Shown piece by piece: positions 24,679 to 32,104 of a stretch of DNA of 32,104 nucleotides (within the stretch, counting starts at the first letter, position 1; each line of letters opens with the position of its first letter). The stretch is taken from positions 1 through 32,104 of the forward strand of contig JAIPCE010000023.1 in assembly GCA_021738345.1 (NCBI GenBank), read 5' to 3'. The notes below the pieces were generated by a model. The model saw only the letters and a list, made by a program, of their open reading frames with translations, did not search any database and was not told the origin of the DNA. Position numbers and translations under genes: made by a program. The DNA is from Rhodoferax sp. Lineage in GTDB: Bacteria; Pseudomonadota; Gammaproteobacteria; Burkholderiales; Burkholderiaceae_C.

Positions 24679-24865
24679 GGGTGCGATTCAAAGCGATTGT
24701 GGCGATTCGGTTTTTGCCCCCTCGCCCCAGCGGGGAGAGGGCTGGGGTGAGGGGCTGCCAAAGGGTCCAGAATTCTTTCAATAATGCAAAACATCCACCC
24801 CTCACCCTAACCCTCTCCCCGCTGTGGCGAGGGAATAAGAGTCCACATTACTTTGAATCGCCCCC
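24679..24865. mobile_element. Palindromic MITE-like element, copy 2
   Basis: It has the same build as the copy at 13269-13455 and the same orientation: terminal inverted repeats around GGGTGCGATTCAAAG and CTTTGAATCGCCCCC, inner arms at about 24718-24754 and 24798-24833, and a related centre (TCCAGAATTCTTTCA against TCCAGACTTCCCTCA, both followed by AAAACATCCACCCCTCACC). It encodes nothing. On its right it abuts the truncated 5' end of a Cache sensor gene. Confidence 0.8.
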
Positions 24866-25137
24866 GAATCGCCCAGCATTTTGGGTGTAATCTCCTTGGC
24901 CACTGTTTGCAATGCCTGCTCACGCTCAACAAGGCGGCTATCGATTTCACGGGCAATCCCGGGTACCCTAGAGTACTGCTGCTCGCCCAGCACGGTCTGC
25001 ATGTTTTGGCGCAACATTTGGCTGGTTTGGAGCGCCACCAAGCCTATGCTGATGAAGAATATCAGCAGAGTCAACAGAGTGACTCGGGTCTTGAGTGAAC
25101 GCCACGCTAGGAAGATCCGGTTCACGGCGTCCATCAT
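24866..25137 (-). pseudogene. N-terminal fragment of a Cache-domain sensor, cut by the palindromic element
   Basis: About 90 codons from ATG 25137 (TTG 25149 is also possible) encode a short cytoplasmic start, one membrane helix (VTLLTLLIFFISIGLVAL) and the first helix of a double-Cache domain (MQTVLGEQQYSRVPGIAREI, then EREQALQTVAKEITPKML). Coding similarity ends where the palindromic element begins, and the frame runs on spuriously inside it. The same sensor family supplies the headless gene at 13456-15003, so this may be its missing front, minus roughly 85 residues. The 229 bp to the right (25150-25378) hold no gene. They contain one hairpin, CAAATGCC/GGCATTTG at 25189-25209, without a T-tract. 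Confidence 0.7.
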
Positions 25138-25378
25138 AAAGAAGTGCAATTCTTAGTTTTCCCAAGGCTGTGATTCTAGATACTCAGGCAAATGCCTTCA
25201 TGGCATTTGTTGGCAAAAAGTCGAGCTTTTCCGCTTGCTTGCGGTGTACCGAAACCCCGCGTGTCATCACGGCAATTTCCTGTCTACGTATCCCTTGGGC
25301 GGCTTGCCCAACACCCACATCCGGTCTGAGCCTTCCCTATCCTCATTCCCAAGTTTGCCATACGTCCTGGTGATCAGT

Positions 25379-27532
25379 TTAGAAAGTTTCCCAGTCATCA
25401 CCATGCGCAGCGGCCTTTGGAAGGGTCGCCGGCTTCGGCGTGGCGCTTGGCCTTTGCACTGCAAGTGCACTTCCTTGTTTGGAGGGTGGTTTCAAATCAT
25501 TGGTGGCCATGGCGCCTGTCCATCGACGATTCGTGGGTGGGATGGCTCGGGGGGCCGCACCCTGCGCACGAACCTTCGCTTGGATGGATCGGGAGGAAGC
25601 TGCACTTGATTCGAGCTTGAAAACGGACACGACCTGTACCAAATCCTCGGCTTGTGACTTCAAGCCACTGGCCGCCGCAGCCATTTCTTCCACCAACGCA
25701 GCGTTTTGCTGTGTGACCTGATCCATTTGGGTCACTGCCTCACCAACCTGGGAAACACCCAGACTTTGTTCGGTGCTGGCTGCGCTTATTTCACCCATGA
25801 TGTCAGTTACGCTACGGATGCTGGCAACGACCTCCGTCATCGTCGCTCCTGCCTGATCAACCAATGCAGTTCCATGGGCTACGCGATCGACACTTGCCGT
25901 GATTAATGTCTTGATCTCTTTGGCAGCGTCTGCTGAGCGCCCCGCCAAAGAACGTACCTCGCTGGCCACTACCGCAAAGCCGCGTCCCTGTTCCCCTGCT
26001 CGCGCAGCTTCGACCGCAGCGTTGAGTGCCAGGATATTGGTCTGAAATGCAATCCCATCAATCACACTGATGATGTCCGCAATTTTTTTGGAACTGTCAT
26101 TGATATGTTTCATGGTTTCAACCACTTGCCCTACCACCTCACCCCCCTTTACCGCTACGGTGGAGGCGCTCATTGCTAACTGATTGGCTTGCCCCGCGCT
26201 GTTAGCGTTCTGTTTTACGGTATCACTGAGCTGCTCCATGGAGGCCGCGGTCTGCTCCAAGGCGCTAGCCTGACTCTCGGTGCGCGCTGACAAGTCATGG
26301 TTCCCTGCTGCAATTTCGGAACTGGCCGTTGCAACGCCTTCGGAACCCTCACGAACTTTGGTCACCACTTGCGCCAAGTGATCGCGCATCTCGGATAAGG
26401 CCGACATCAGCTGTCCAAACTCATTCGTCCCACGCACTGGCACCTTGATCTGGAGGTCGCCGTCTGCTACCGCGCGTGCCACTGCGACCGCCTCACCCAC
26501 TGGACCAGTGATGCTGCGGACAAAGGCAATTGACAAGAACACTGAAGCGGCCATACCAAGCACAAGGATCGCCAAGGTCAACAATTCAGTTCTCCGCAAA
26601 TTGCTGACCCGATCATCCATGGTGTTGGTCATGGCCTTCATCGCCAGTACATTGAACTCGAACAGGCCATCAATGGTGCGCGTAAATTCATCGAAATATT
26701 CTGGCGCCGGCAATTTGAGCTCGGCGGCGCCAATCAACTCCCTTTCAGCCAGCGTCAGGGTCTTGTCTACCATCTCGCGACCGCCCACGGCCTTCGCCTC
26801 CAGCGTTGCCTTCATGTCTGGATTGGCATCCATCGATTTCTTGAGATTTCGGAACATATCACCTTGGACTTCGCGAGCTCGCTTCTGAAGCGACTGCAAA
26901 GTCGCCCGTCCCTCCGGTGGAATGCTCCCCTGCGCAAGAAAACCGCTGCCCATAGCCCGCATGACGCCCAGGTTCTCTGCAACCAAGGGCATATTTACCA
27001 GAGATGCTTGTATCAAAAAATACGTGTCCACATCCGGGTCCCGGCTCAGACCATACTCGTCGATCACTTCTTCGCTCAATAGCAACTCACCGGCTATCAG
27101 CTGGGTATGCAGCATGGTACTCTCAGCGGTCTTGAGCTGACGACTAGAAACCCCTTGCTCCAACGTCATCCAGCGTTGACGCAAGTCGGCCCAGTGGGAT
27201 TGAATGGCTGAAGATGATCCTGCCAGTTTGATTTCGGCGTCCAGGGCATCCATGGCTTTCACCAGTCTGTCGCGTAGTTCTGGTCTTCTCGCGGCCAACG
27301 CCTCGTTCCCACCGAGCATCCCTGCAGACAAACCACGATGTGCCTGCGTAAGCTGAATGACCTTGTTCAGAACTACCAAAGACCCAGCACCAGTGACTGC
27401 GCGCTTTGCAGCTTCAATATCTGACTGAGACCGCTTGAAATACAGTGCCGATGGCAACAGCACCAATAACAATGCGATCAGGCCAAGGGCAATAAACTTC
27501 CTTGACAGATTCATTTGATGCAGCAGCGACAT
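25379..27532 (-). CDS. Methyl-accepting chemotaxis protein with NIT-like sensor and CheR-tether tail
   Basis: This is a 717-residue transmembrane chemoreceptor: membrane helix about 13-31, periplasmic sensor about 35-320, second helix about 325-345, HAMP, and a signalling domain with the hairpin tip around VIDGIAFQTNILALNAAVEA. It ends in a flexible Pro/Ser-rich tail closing with DWETF, a version of the NWETF pentapeptide that docks CheR/CheB. The sensor contains QAHRGLSAGMLGG (63-75) and GLSRDPDVDTYFL (161-173), like NIT-type all-helical sensors. The start at 27532 is supported by GGAGAC 7 bases upstream. It lies 39 bp after the GGDEF/EAL gene on the same strand, whose sensor resembles it, so the two probably read the same cue. 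The ligand is unknown. Confidence 0.93.
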   Translation of the reverse strand: MSLLHQMNLSRKFIALGLIALLLVLLPSALYFKRSQSDIEAAKRAVTGAGSLVVLNKVIQLTQAHRGLSAGMLGGNEALAARRPELRDRLVKAMDALDAEIKLAGSSSAIQSHWADLRQRWMTLEQGVSSRQLKTAESTMLHTQLIAGELLLSEEVIDEYGLSRDPDVDTYFLIQASLVNMPLVAENLGVMRAMGSGFLAQGSIPPEGRATLQSLQKRAREVQGDMFRNLKKSMDANPDMKATLEAKAVGGREMVDKTLTLAERELIGAAELKLPAPEYFDEFTRTIDGLFEFNVLAMKAMTNTMDDRVSNLRRTELLTLAILVLGMAASVFLSIAFVRSITGPVGEAVAVARAVADGDLQIKVPVRGTNEFGQLMSALSEMRDHLAQVVTKVREGSEGVATASSEIAAGNHDLSARTESQASALEQTAASMEQLSDTVKQNANSAGQANQLAMSASTVAVKGGEVVGQVVETMKHINDSSKKIADIISVIDGIAFQTNILALNAAVEAARAGEQGRGFAVVASEVRSLAGRSADAAKEIKTLITASVDRVAHGTALVDQAGATMTEVVASIRSVTDIMGEISAASTEQSLGVSQVGEAVTQMDQVTQQNAALVEEMAAAASGLKSQAEDLVQVVSVFKLESSAASSRSIQAKVRAQGAAPRAIPPTNRRWTGAMATNDLKPPSKQGSALAVQRPSATPKPATLPKAAAHGDDWETF

Positions 27533-27571
27533 ACGAAGTCTCCAATCTTGTTGCTATAAACCCTATTACCT

Positions 27572-30500
27572 TCAAGCGCCATTTGCATAGTCTTCAAAAC
27601 CCTTAATCGCCAAAGGTCGACTAAAGAAATACCCTTGGAAGGCATGGCAGCCGGCGCCCTCCAAGAAGTCACGTTGCCCTTTTGTTTCGACACCCTCGGC
27701 GATTACGCCAAGTCCGAGGCTATGGGCTAACGCCACGACGGTTCTTGCGATTGCGGCGTCGTTGGGGTCTAGCAGGATGTTTCGCACGAAACTCTGGTCA
27801 ATCTTGAGTTGATCCAATGGCAGACGCTTCAAATAGGAAAGCGAAGAATATCCCGTCCCAAAGTCATCCAATGAGAAGCCGACTCCCTTTGCCTTGAGTA
27901 AGTGCATTTTTTCTACGATTGCGTCTACATCAGCCACCAATAGACTTTCGGTCAGTTCAAGCTTCAAGTGGCGCGGGCACGCGCCTGACCTCGCAAGTGC
28001 CTGTGACACCCGTTCCACGAAATCCACCTCATGGAACTGCTTGGCACTTACGTTGACTGCCAAGGTGAAATCTGCGAACTTTGACTGTTGTTGCCAAGCG
28101 GCAAGCTGATCGCAAGCGGTCTCCAGAACCCAGTTACCCAATGCCAAAATCAGCCCAGTTTCTTCGGCCAGGGGAATGAACTCTGCGGGAGACACCATGC
28201 CGCGCTGAGGATGTTTCCATCGGACCAAGGCCTCCGCCCCAGTTACCCGGCCGTCGTCGGCGACCTGAGCCTGGTAGTGCAATATCAACTGACTCCCTGC
28301 GATAGCCTCGCCCAATGCAGTTTGCAAAGCAGCACGCTCAACAATTGCCGTTTGCATGTCGGGGTCAAAGAAGTGCAAGGCATTCCGACCCATGTCCTTT
28401 GACTTGTACATGGCCAGGTCTGCCTGCTTGAAAAGATCATCAGCACTTGTCTCATTTCCGCGGTACAAGGTTGCGCCAACACTTGCAGTACTTCGATGGT
28501 CAGCGCCATTGAGCAAGTATGGCTCGCAAAGAGCCAAAAGTATCTTTCTGCCGACGACCTCGGTCTGCGCCGCTGCATCATGAATTTCAGCATTTAGTCC
28601 CCCAAGCAAGACCACAAACTCGTCGCCGCCTAATCGCGACACCGTGTCTCCCTCTCTCACACAGGCGCTCAAGCGGCGTGCAACTTGGACAAGCAATAGA
28701 TCGCCAATCTCATGTCCTTTGGTGTCATTGAGCGTTTTGAAATGGTCCAGATCGATCAAGAGAACAGCACCGTAGAGGCCACTTCTACTGCTCGCACCCA
28801 TACGCTGCTGCAATCGATCCAAAAGAAGTCGTCGGTTGGGAAGATCGGTCAGGGGGTCATAGAAGGCGAGCCTGTGAATGGTGTCTTCAAACTTCTTGCG
28901 TTGGGTGATATCCGAGAAAGAAACGACATAGTTGGTGACTTTCCCAGCGGCATTCGTGACAGCCGTAACCCTAATCCACTCGGGATACTCCTCGCCATTC
29001 TTGCGTCGGCTCCACACTTCGCCCTGCCAGGCATGTTCAGCCGACAGGGACTTCCACATAGGTTCGAACTCCTTTTCGTCATGCTGCCTGGACTTCAAAA
29101 TGAACGGGCTGTGTCCGATCACTTCGTCGGATGCGTAGCCTGTGATCTTGACGAAGGCCTGATTGACATTCAATGTCTTTCCCTGGCCATCGGTCACAAC
29201 AATGCCATCGTCCGTTTCAAAGGCAATTGCGGCAATTCTGAGTTCAGCCTCTGCACGACGGCGCAGCGTGATATCGCGCACAAACGCATTGAACTCGACG
29301 CCGCGCACCGTTCTAATGGAAGAGATCGCCAGTTCAATCGGGAACTCAAGGCCATCTCGGTGCAACCCTTCGACTTCCACCCGCGAATTGAGTACAGGCC
29401 CTTGTCCTGTATCAAGGAAACGCTCTAGCCCTTGCAGGTGGCGATCCCGATATCGCTCGGGGATGATCGTTTCATGCAGGTTACGCCCAATGACTTCTTC
29501 TTTGGTCCAACCAAAAATTGCTTGAGCGGGCTTGTTCCATCCAGAGATGCGACCGGAATCATCCATTTGGATAACCGCGTCAAGAGCGGAGTTGACTATG
29601 GCCTGTAGACGCGCTTCACCTTCACGCTGGGAATCCAATAGTTGACTAAAGCCATTTGCCATTTGGTTAAAGCTGTCGCCCACCTGGGCAATCTCATCGC
29701 GGGTGTCTAATCGAGTGCGTTGAGAGAGGTCTCCCGATGCGAACCGCGCGGCTGCATCTCCCAATGTCGAAATGCTCTGGGTGGTCGAATAGTAGATGCC
29801 AGCGAACAAGTACAACGCAACCATCAGCGTTGCAATTGCAATTCCTGAGCTCCATGCAAGTTCAAATCTAGCGGTCTCTATTCTTGCCTTTATAAGGCGA
29901 CTGGCAGTGGGCAGCATCGTGCCAAATAGTTGCGCATAACCAGTGTCTATCACCGAGGTAACCATCGCGAAGTAATCACTCGGTGCGGTTTCGAACCTTG
30001 CACTAATGATGTCTGACTGAACCCGTTCAAGTAGTCTCGGCACTGCATCATTGAATTGGGTAAATGCGTCACCAAGTGGTTGACGTACGGCCGGATTGTG
30101 TTGTGATGTTTCTTCGATATTTGTAGCGAGCCTTTGACTAGCCGTTTTGAGCTCCGTTAGCAATGCATGCATTTGAAGGGTCTGACTTGAGGAGCTGGAT
30201 TTCTTCGCAAGGATGGCGGTGCCCAAGCCACGTATTTGGGCTATTCCTTCCAATGCATCCGGAAGTTCAGTGATTGCCGTGTCAAGCAGATAGTGTGCGG
30301 CAATATCAGGGTCCAGCGACAAGCCACTGGCATCGGCGATGTGGCGCCTATAAACTCCCACCTGCTGAATCAATTTGTTGTGGGCAGAGAAATTCTCGCC
30401 AACGGAAAGTCGCAATCCGGAAGTCTTCAACTCGTTCCACTCGGATTGGATGGCGAGCCACTCGTCGTGTAGCTTTTGCAAGAAGGGAGCGCCCGAAGCG

Positions 30501-30814
30501 ATCGCTCCAAACTGATCACTTATTTTCGCATCGAGATCGGTTACTCTGCCCCCCATGGATGATTCGCCGCCAATCAAGCCCGCGGACAAACCTCGATGCA
30601 TTTGGAGGAGTTGTCCGATCCTGGTCAAGGGAACAATGACAGCGATGCCACTAATTTCCTGCTGTGAGGAGGTGATGACCTGCGTCAGATGGCGATAGAG
30701 ACCTGCACCTACAGCGACAACGGCCACCACGTAAATGGTGGCGAGCACCAGGAATTTCTGCGAAATTCGCAGCCGGTTCATCATCCGTATGGATGGAGAG
30801 AAAGCACCTTTCAA
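27572..30814 (-). CDS. NIT-like/HAMP/PAS-PAS/GGDEF/EAL c-di-GMP turnover protein
   Basis: This is a 1080-residue inner-membrane protein: helix about 20-40, periplasmic helical sensor with QMHRGLSAGLIGG (71-83) and GLSLDPD (164-170), second helix near 328-346, HAMP, two PAS domains (IVNSALDAVIQMDDSGRISG and IAAIAFETDDGIVVTDGQGK), then GGDEF and EAL. The cyclase motif RLGGDEF is intact and has an RxxD inhibitory site five residues upstream (REGD). The EAL domain keeps EALVRW, NVSAKQF, ELTES, DDFGTGYSSL, KIDQSFV, EGVET and QGYFFSRP, so both synthesis and breakdown of c-di-GMP look possible. The start at 30814 has GGGGG 9 bases upstream; ATG 30784 is an alternative. It forms an operon with the chemoreceptor. 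Confidence 0.94.
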   Translation of the reverse strand: MKGAFSPSIRMMNRLRISQKFLVLATIYVVAVVAVGAGLYRHLTQVITSSQQEISGIAVIVPLTRIGQLLQMHRGLSAGLIGGESSMGGRVTDLDAKISDQFGAIASGAPFLQKLHDEWLAIQSEWNELKTSGLRLSVGENFSAHNKLIQQVGVYRRHIADASGLSLDPDIAAHYLLDTAITELPDALEGIAQIRGLGTAILAKKSSSSSQTLQMHALLTELKTASQRLATNIEETSQHNPAVRQPLGDAFTQFNDAVPRLLERVQSDIISARFETAPSDYFAMVTSVIDTGYAQLFGTMLPTASRLIKARIETARFELAWSSGIAIATLMVALYLFAGIYYSTTQSISTLGDAAARFASGDLSQRTRLDTRDEIAQVGDSFNQMANGFSQLLDSQREGEARLQAIVNSALDAVIQMDDSGRISGWNKPAQAIFGWTKEEVIGRNLHETIIPERYRDRHLQGLERFLDTGQGPVLNSRVEVEGLHRDGLEFPIELAISSIRTVRGVEFNAFVRDITLRRRAEAELRIAAIAFETDDGIVVTDGQGKTLNVNQAFVKITGYASDEVIGHSPFILKSRQHDEKEFEPMWKSLSAEHAWQGEVWSRRKNGEEYPEWIRVTAVTNAAGKVTNYVVSFSDITQRKKFEDTIHRLAFYDPLTDLPNRRLLLDRLQQRMGASSRSGLYGAVLLIDLDHFKTLNDTKGHEIGDLLLVQVARRLSACVREGDTVSRLGGDEFVVLLGGLNAEIHDAAAQTEVVGRKILLALCEPYLLNGADHRSTASVGATLYRGNETSADDLFKQADLAMYKSKDMGRNALHFFDPDMQTAIVERAALQTALGEAIAGSQLILHYQAQVADDGRVTGAEALVRWKHPQRGMVSPAEFIPLAEETGLILALGNWVLETACDQLAAWQQQSKFADFTLAVNVSAKQFHEVDFVERVSQALARSGACPRHLKLELTESLLVADVDAIVEKMHLLKAKGVGFSLDDFGTGYSSLSYLKRLPLDQLKIDQSFVRNILLDPNDAAIARTVVALAHSLGLGVIAEGVETKGQRDFLEGAGCHAFQGYFFSRPLAIKGFEDYANGA

Positions 30815-31152
30815 GCGACCCCCTTTTCAAGCGAAATTGCGGGTGCCGACGGGCCTATAGCTGTCGTTGTGCACTGATATGGTGATTTTTACCACCAAAA
30901 TGGTGCGTGTGGAGCAGATTCAGAAATTTAATTCTGTCGCCAACAGGTTTTGCGTGGTGTTGGACGTAGTCTGAGCCGGTTTAGGCTCTGCACCATAACC
31001 GACATCCAATTTTGAGTGCCAGCTTTCGGGAAAACTGGTTGGCTCCAACGGACTGAGAAGAGACGCTTAGAATTTCTGGCTTTCGATAAAGTGTATGCCA
31101 ATGTGATGTCCGATGCTTCGATAGCCAGCGTCGGCTTACTGACGAACAACGG
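30815..31152. other. Gene-free stretch upstream of the GGDEF/EAL gene
   Basis: About 340 bp with no coding region I can support. Open frames here have no recognisable protein character. It should contain the promoter of the GGDEF/EAL-chemoreceptor operon, but no convincing hexamer pair was found. The right end borders the transposase remnant. Confidence 0.4.
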
Positions 31153-31385
31153 TCATTGATTTCCCACCGCGCGGTGAAGAAAGTTTCGCAGGTGCTTGGG
31201 CATAACCAGCACCCATTGCAGCAAAGATAGCTGCGGGAAAGCGTGATTGACCAGGTGCGCGGCAGTTTCGGTCATGCGCTGGGTGTTACAGGAGGGGCAC
31301 AGCCACGGCACTTGCAGGAGTACGTGATCTGGAAATCATGCTGGGACTCGTCCCAGTAGGCGCGGGCGAATCCATGCGCAAGGAT
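31153..31385 (-). pseudogene. IS91-family transposase zinc-binding remnant
   Basis: The minus strand encodes the N-terminal zinc-ribbon part of an IS91/IS801-type (Y2 rolling-circle) transposase in two frames: CILAHGFARAYWDESQHDFQ with ITYSCKCRG, then, after a one-base loss near 31313, LCPSCNTQRMTETAAHLVNH and LQWVLVMPKHLRNFLHR. It ends at a TGA at 31153-31155. The catalytic tyrosine domain is absent. It joins directly to the 5' end of a corA gene. Confidence 0.72.
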
Positions 31386-31478
31386 ACAGTGGGGCTTTTC
31401 CAGATAGTCGCTGATTTCCCCGATGTCGAGGTCGGCCAGTTTGCGGCCATCCTGGTAGGCAACGCAATTGATCAGCAT
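31386..31478 (-). pseudogene. corA: 5' fragment of a CorA-type Mg/Co transporter gene
   Basis: The first 31 or so codons (MLINCVAYQDGRKLAD, then GEISDYLEKP) match the N-terminus of CorA magnesium/cobalt transporters of Burkholderiales. The frame then passes directly into IS91-type transposase sequence, giving a meaningless 68-codon chimeric ORF (31478-31272). The rest of corA, including its membrane helices and GMN motif, is absent. The 66 bp upstream (31479-31544) carry no recognisable gene. Confidence 0.6.
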
Positions 31479-31544
31479 GGACCGGCAGGGGTCAAGTCAG
31501 AAAATAAAGAAGCAAGAAACGTGGCGATTCCCCGTATAGGACCA

Positions 31545-31965
31545 TCAGATTCCGGGAGAGCGTAGCGGTGGCGCCCCGGGAGCCTGGCCCTGGGATTCGG
31601 CAGCAAATTCGCAGCGACGATTTACCCACGCATCGGCATAGGACGGGTAAATGAAAAGCTTGACGCCACCCTTGCCGTCGCGATCCCCCCAGCTCGCTTC
31701 GCGCGGTGCGTGCCCGTCAGGATTTCCTGCCGCGATAGCCTTGCCGTGCTCGACCATGAGCGTCAGGCGCCCGCTGCCAAATCCGCCGCTGTAATCGAAG
31801 TCGAAATAGCCTGATTGCCAATAGGGAGTATCTTCCAGCACATTGCGCCGTGGCGAGATCGAGAGGGAATGCAATTCACCGGTAACGTCGCGTATTGCCG
31901 CGCAGGACCGCACGGTCTGCTCCGCCACACCGTATAGCGGCCCGAACCTCGCCGCCGCAGTTGCG
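31545..31965 (-). pseudogene. Unrecognised protein, 5' end removed by ISL3-family insertion
   Basis: The minus frame reads about 140 residues to a stop at 31545, including ARFGPLYGVAEQTVRSCAAI, then LHSLSISPRRNVLED, TPYWQSGYFDFDYSGGFGSG and VKLFIYPSYADAWVNRRCE. A GTG at 31928 could start translation, but protein-like sequence continues upstream to 31965, where the insertion sequence begins, so the original N-terminus (perhaps a signal peptide) is lost. Two cysteines remain (in RSCAA and RRCEF). The family was not recognised. It may still be expressed from the GTG. Confidence 0.5.
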
Positions 31966-32104
31966 GGCTCTTCTAAAATCCTAGTGGGTAGAAATTCGCC
32001 AATTTGTTGTTGAAGTAGAGGTTTTTTATGTCTAAAGAGCTATTTGCGCTGGCTTTGGGAATCAGTGATCCATGGTTTGTTGGCTCGGTTGATTTTGATG
32101 CGAA
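31966..32104 (+). mobile_element. Left end of an ISL3-family insertion sequence (continues beyond window)
   Basis: The probable terminal repeat starts GGCTCTTCTAAAATC at 31966, a typical ISL3-type end, 62 bp before the transposase start. The protein-like minus-strand frame to the left is interrupted at this point. The right end and target duplication lie outside the window. Confidence 0.6.
32028..32104 (+). CDS. ISL3 family transposase, N-terminal part only
   Basis: ATG 32028 opens MSKELFALALGISDPWFVGS then VDFDA, the characteristic start of ISL3-family transposases (DDE type; the zinc-ribbon would follow). AGAGG lies about 7 bases upstream. Only 25 complete codons are visible before the window ends, so intactness is unknown. 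Confidence 0.8.
   Translation, partial: MSKELFALALGISDPWFVGSVDFDA

Noticed and set aside
25189-25209. Hairpin as terminator of the chemoreceptor operon
   Set aside because: An 8-bp stem with a 5-base loop is present, but it lacks a T-tract and lies 170 bp past the stop.
28712-29428. 238-codon plus-strand ORF
   Set aside because: It lies opposite the PAS/GGDEF region of the large sensor and has no recognisable motifs.
1-32104. CRISPR arrays, tRNA or rRNA genes, toxin-antitoxin or defence systems
   Set aside because: No regularly spaced direct repeats, cloverleaf-like sequences or recognisable defence proteins were seen on reading both strands.

Overview
The window reads as a chromosomal segment of a betaproteobacterium, most likely Burkholderiales and probably Comamonadaceae (Rhodoferax/Curvibacter-like). 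This is inferred from protein style only: the type IVa minor-pilin cluster, MlaF-type ATPase, Bv-type H-NS protein, Cache/NIT-type sensors and a CorA fragment. No rRNA, tRNA or CRISPR array was seen.

Layout. (1) 1-10830, minus strand: one long type IV pilus minor-pilin/tip operon, read from right to left as pilE, fimT/gspH-like, pilV, pilW, pilX, pilY1, then a large secreted DUF6701 (MshQ-like) protein that runs off the left edge. That last gene is open for 888 codons and is easy to miss because its stop lies outside the window. (2) 11028-12378, plus strand, divergent from the pilins: an AraC-type response regulator overlapping a small protein that keeps only a histidine-kinase dimerisation helix. 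(3) 12481-12942: a small exported CigR/RcnB-like protein. (4) 12965-15003: decayed DNA, with an alcohol dehydrogenase remnant, a 187-bp palindromic MITE-like element, and a Cache-HAMP-PAS-Hpt sensor missing its front. (5) 15025-15831: an mlaF-like ATPase alone, without mlaEDCB. (6) 16070-19378: a partner-switching cassette (STAS antagonist, HATPase anti-sigma-like kinase, cNMP-fold/PP2C phosphatase) overlapping an M20 amidohydrolase. (7) 19499-22154: ppk1 behind a Pho box, then sixA. (8) 22173-25137: a second MITE-like element, hns, a PCu(A)C copper chaperone with an Asp/Glu racemase, then a second copy of the palindromic element abutting the N-terminal fragment of a Cache sensor. (9) 25379-30814: an operon of a GGDEF/EAL protein and a chemoreceptor that share the same kind of periplasmic sensor. 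(10) 30815-32104: a scrap heap of a corA 5' end fused to an IS91-family transposase remnant, a headless unknown gene, and the start of an ISL3-family insertion sequence that interrupts it.

The common theme is surface behaviour and signalling: pili, chemotaxis, c-di-GMP, partner switching and polyphosphate. The most unusual feature is the pair of palindromic elements at 13269-13455 and 24679-24865. Each abuts one half of a same-family Cache sensor, in orientations that a single inversion of the 11.2-kb segment between them would rejoin.
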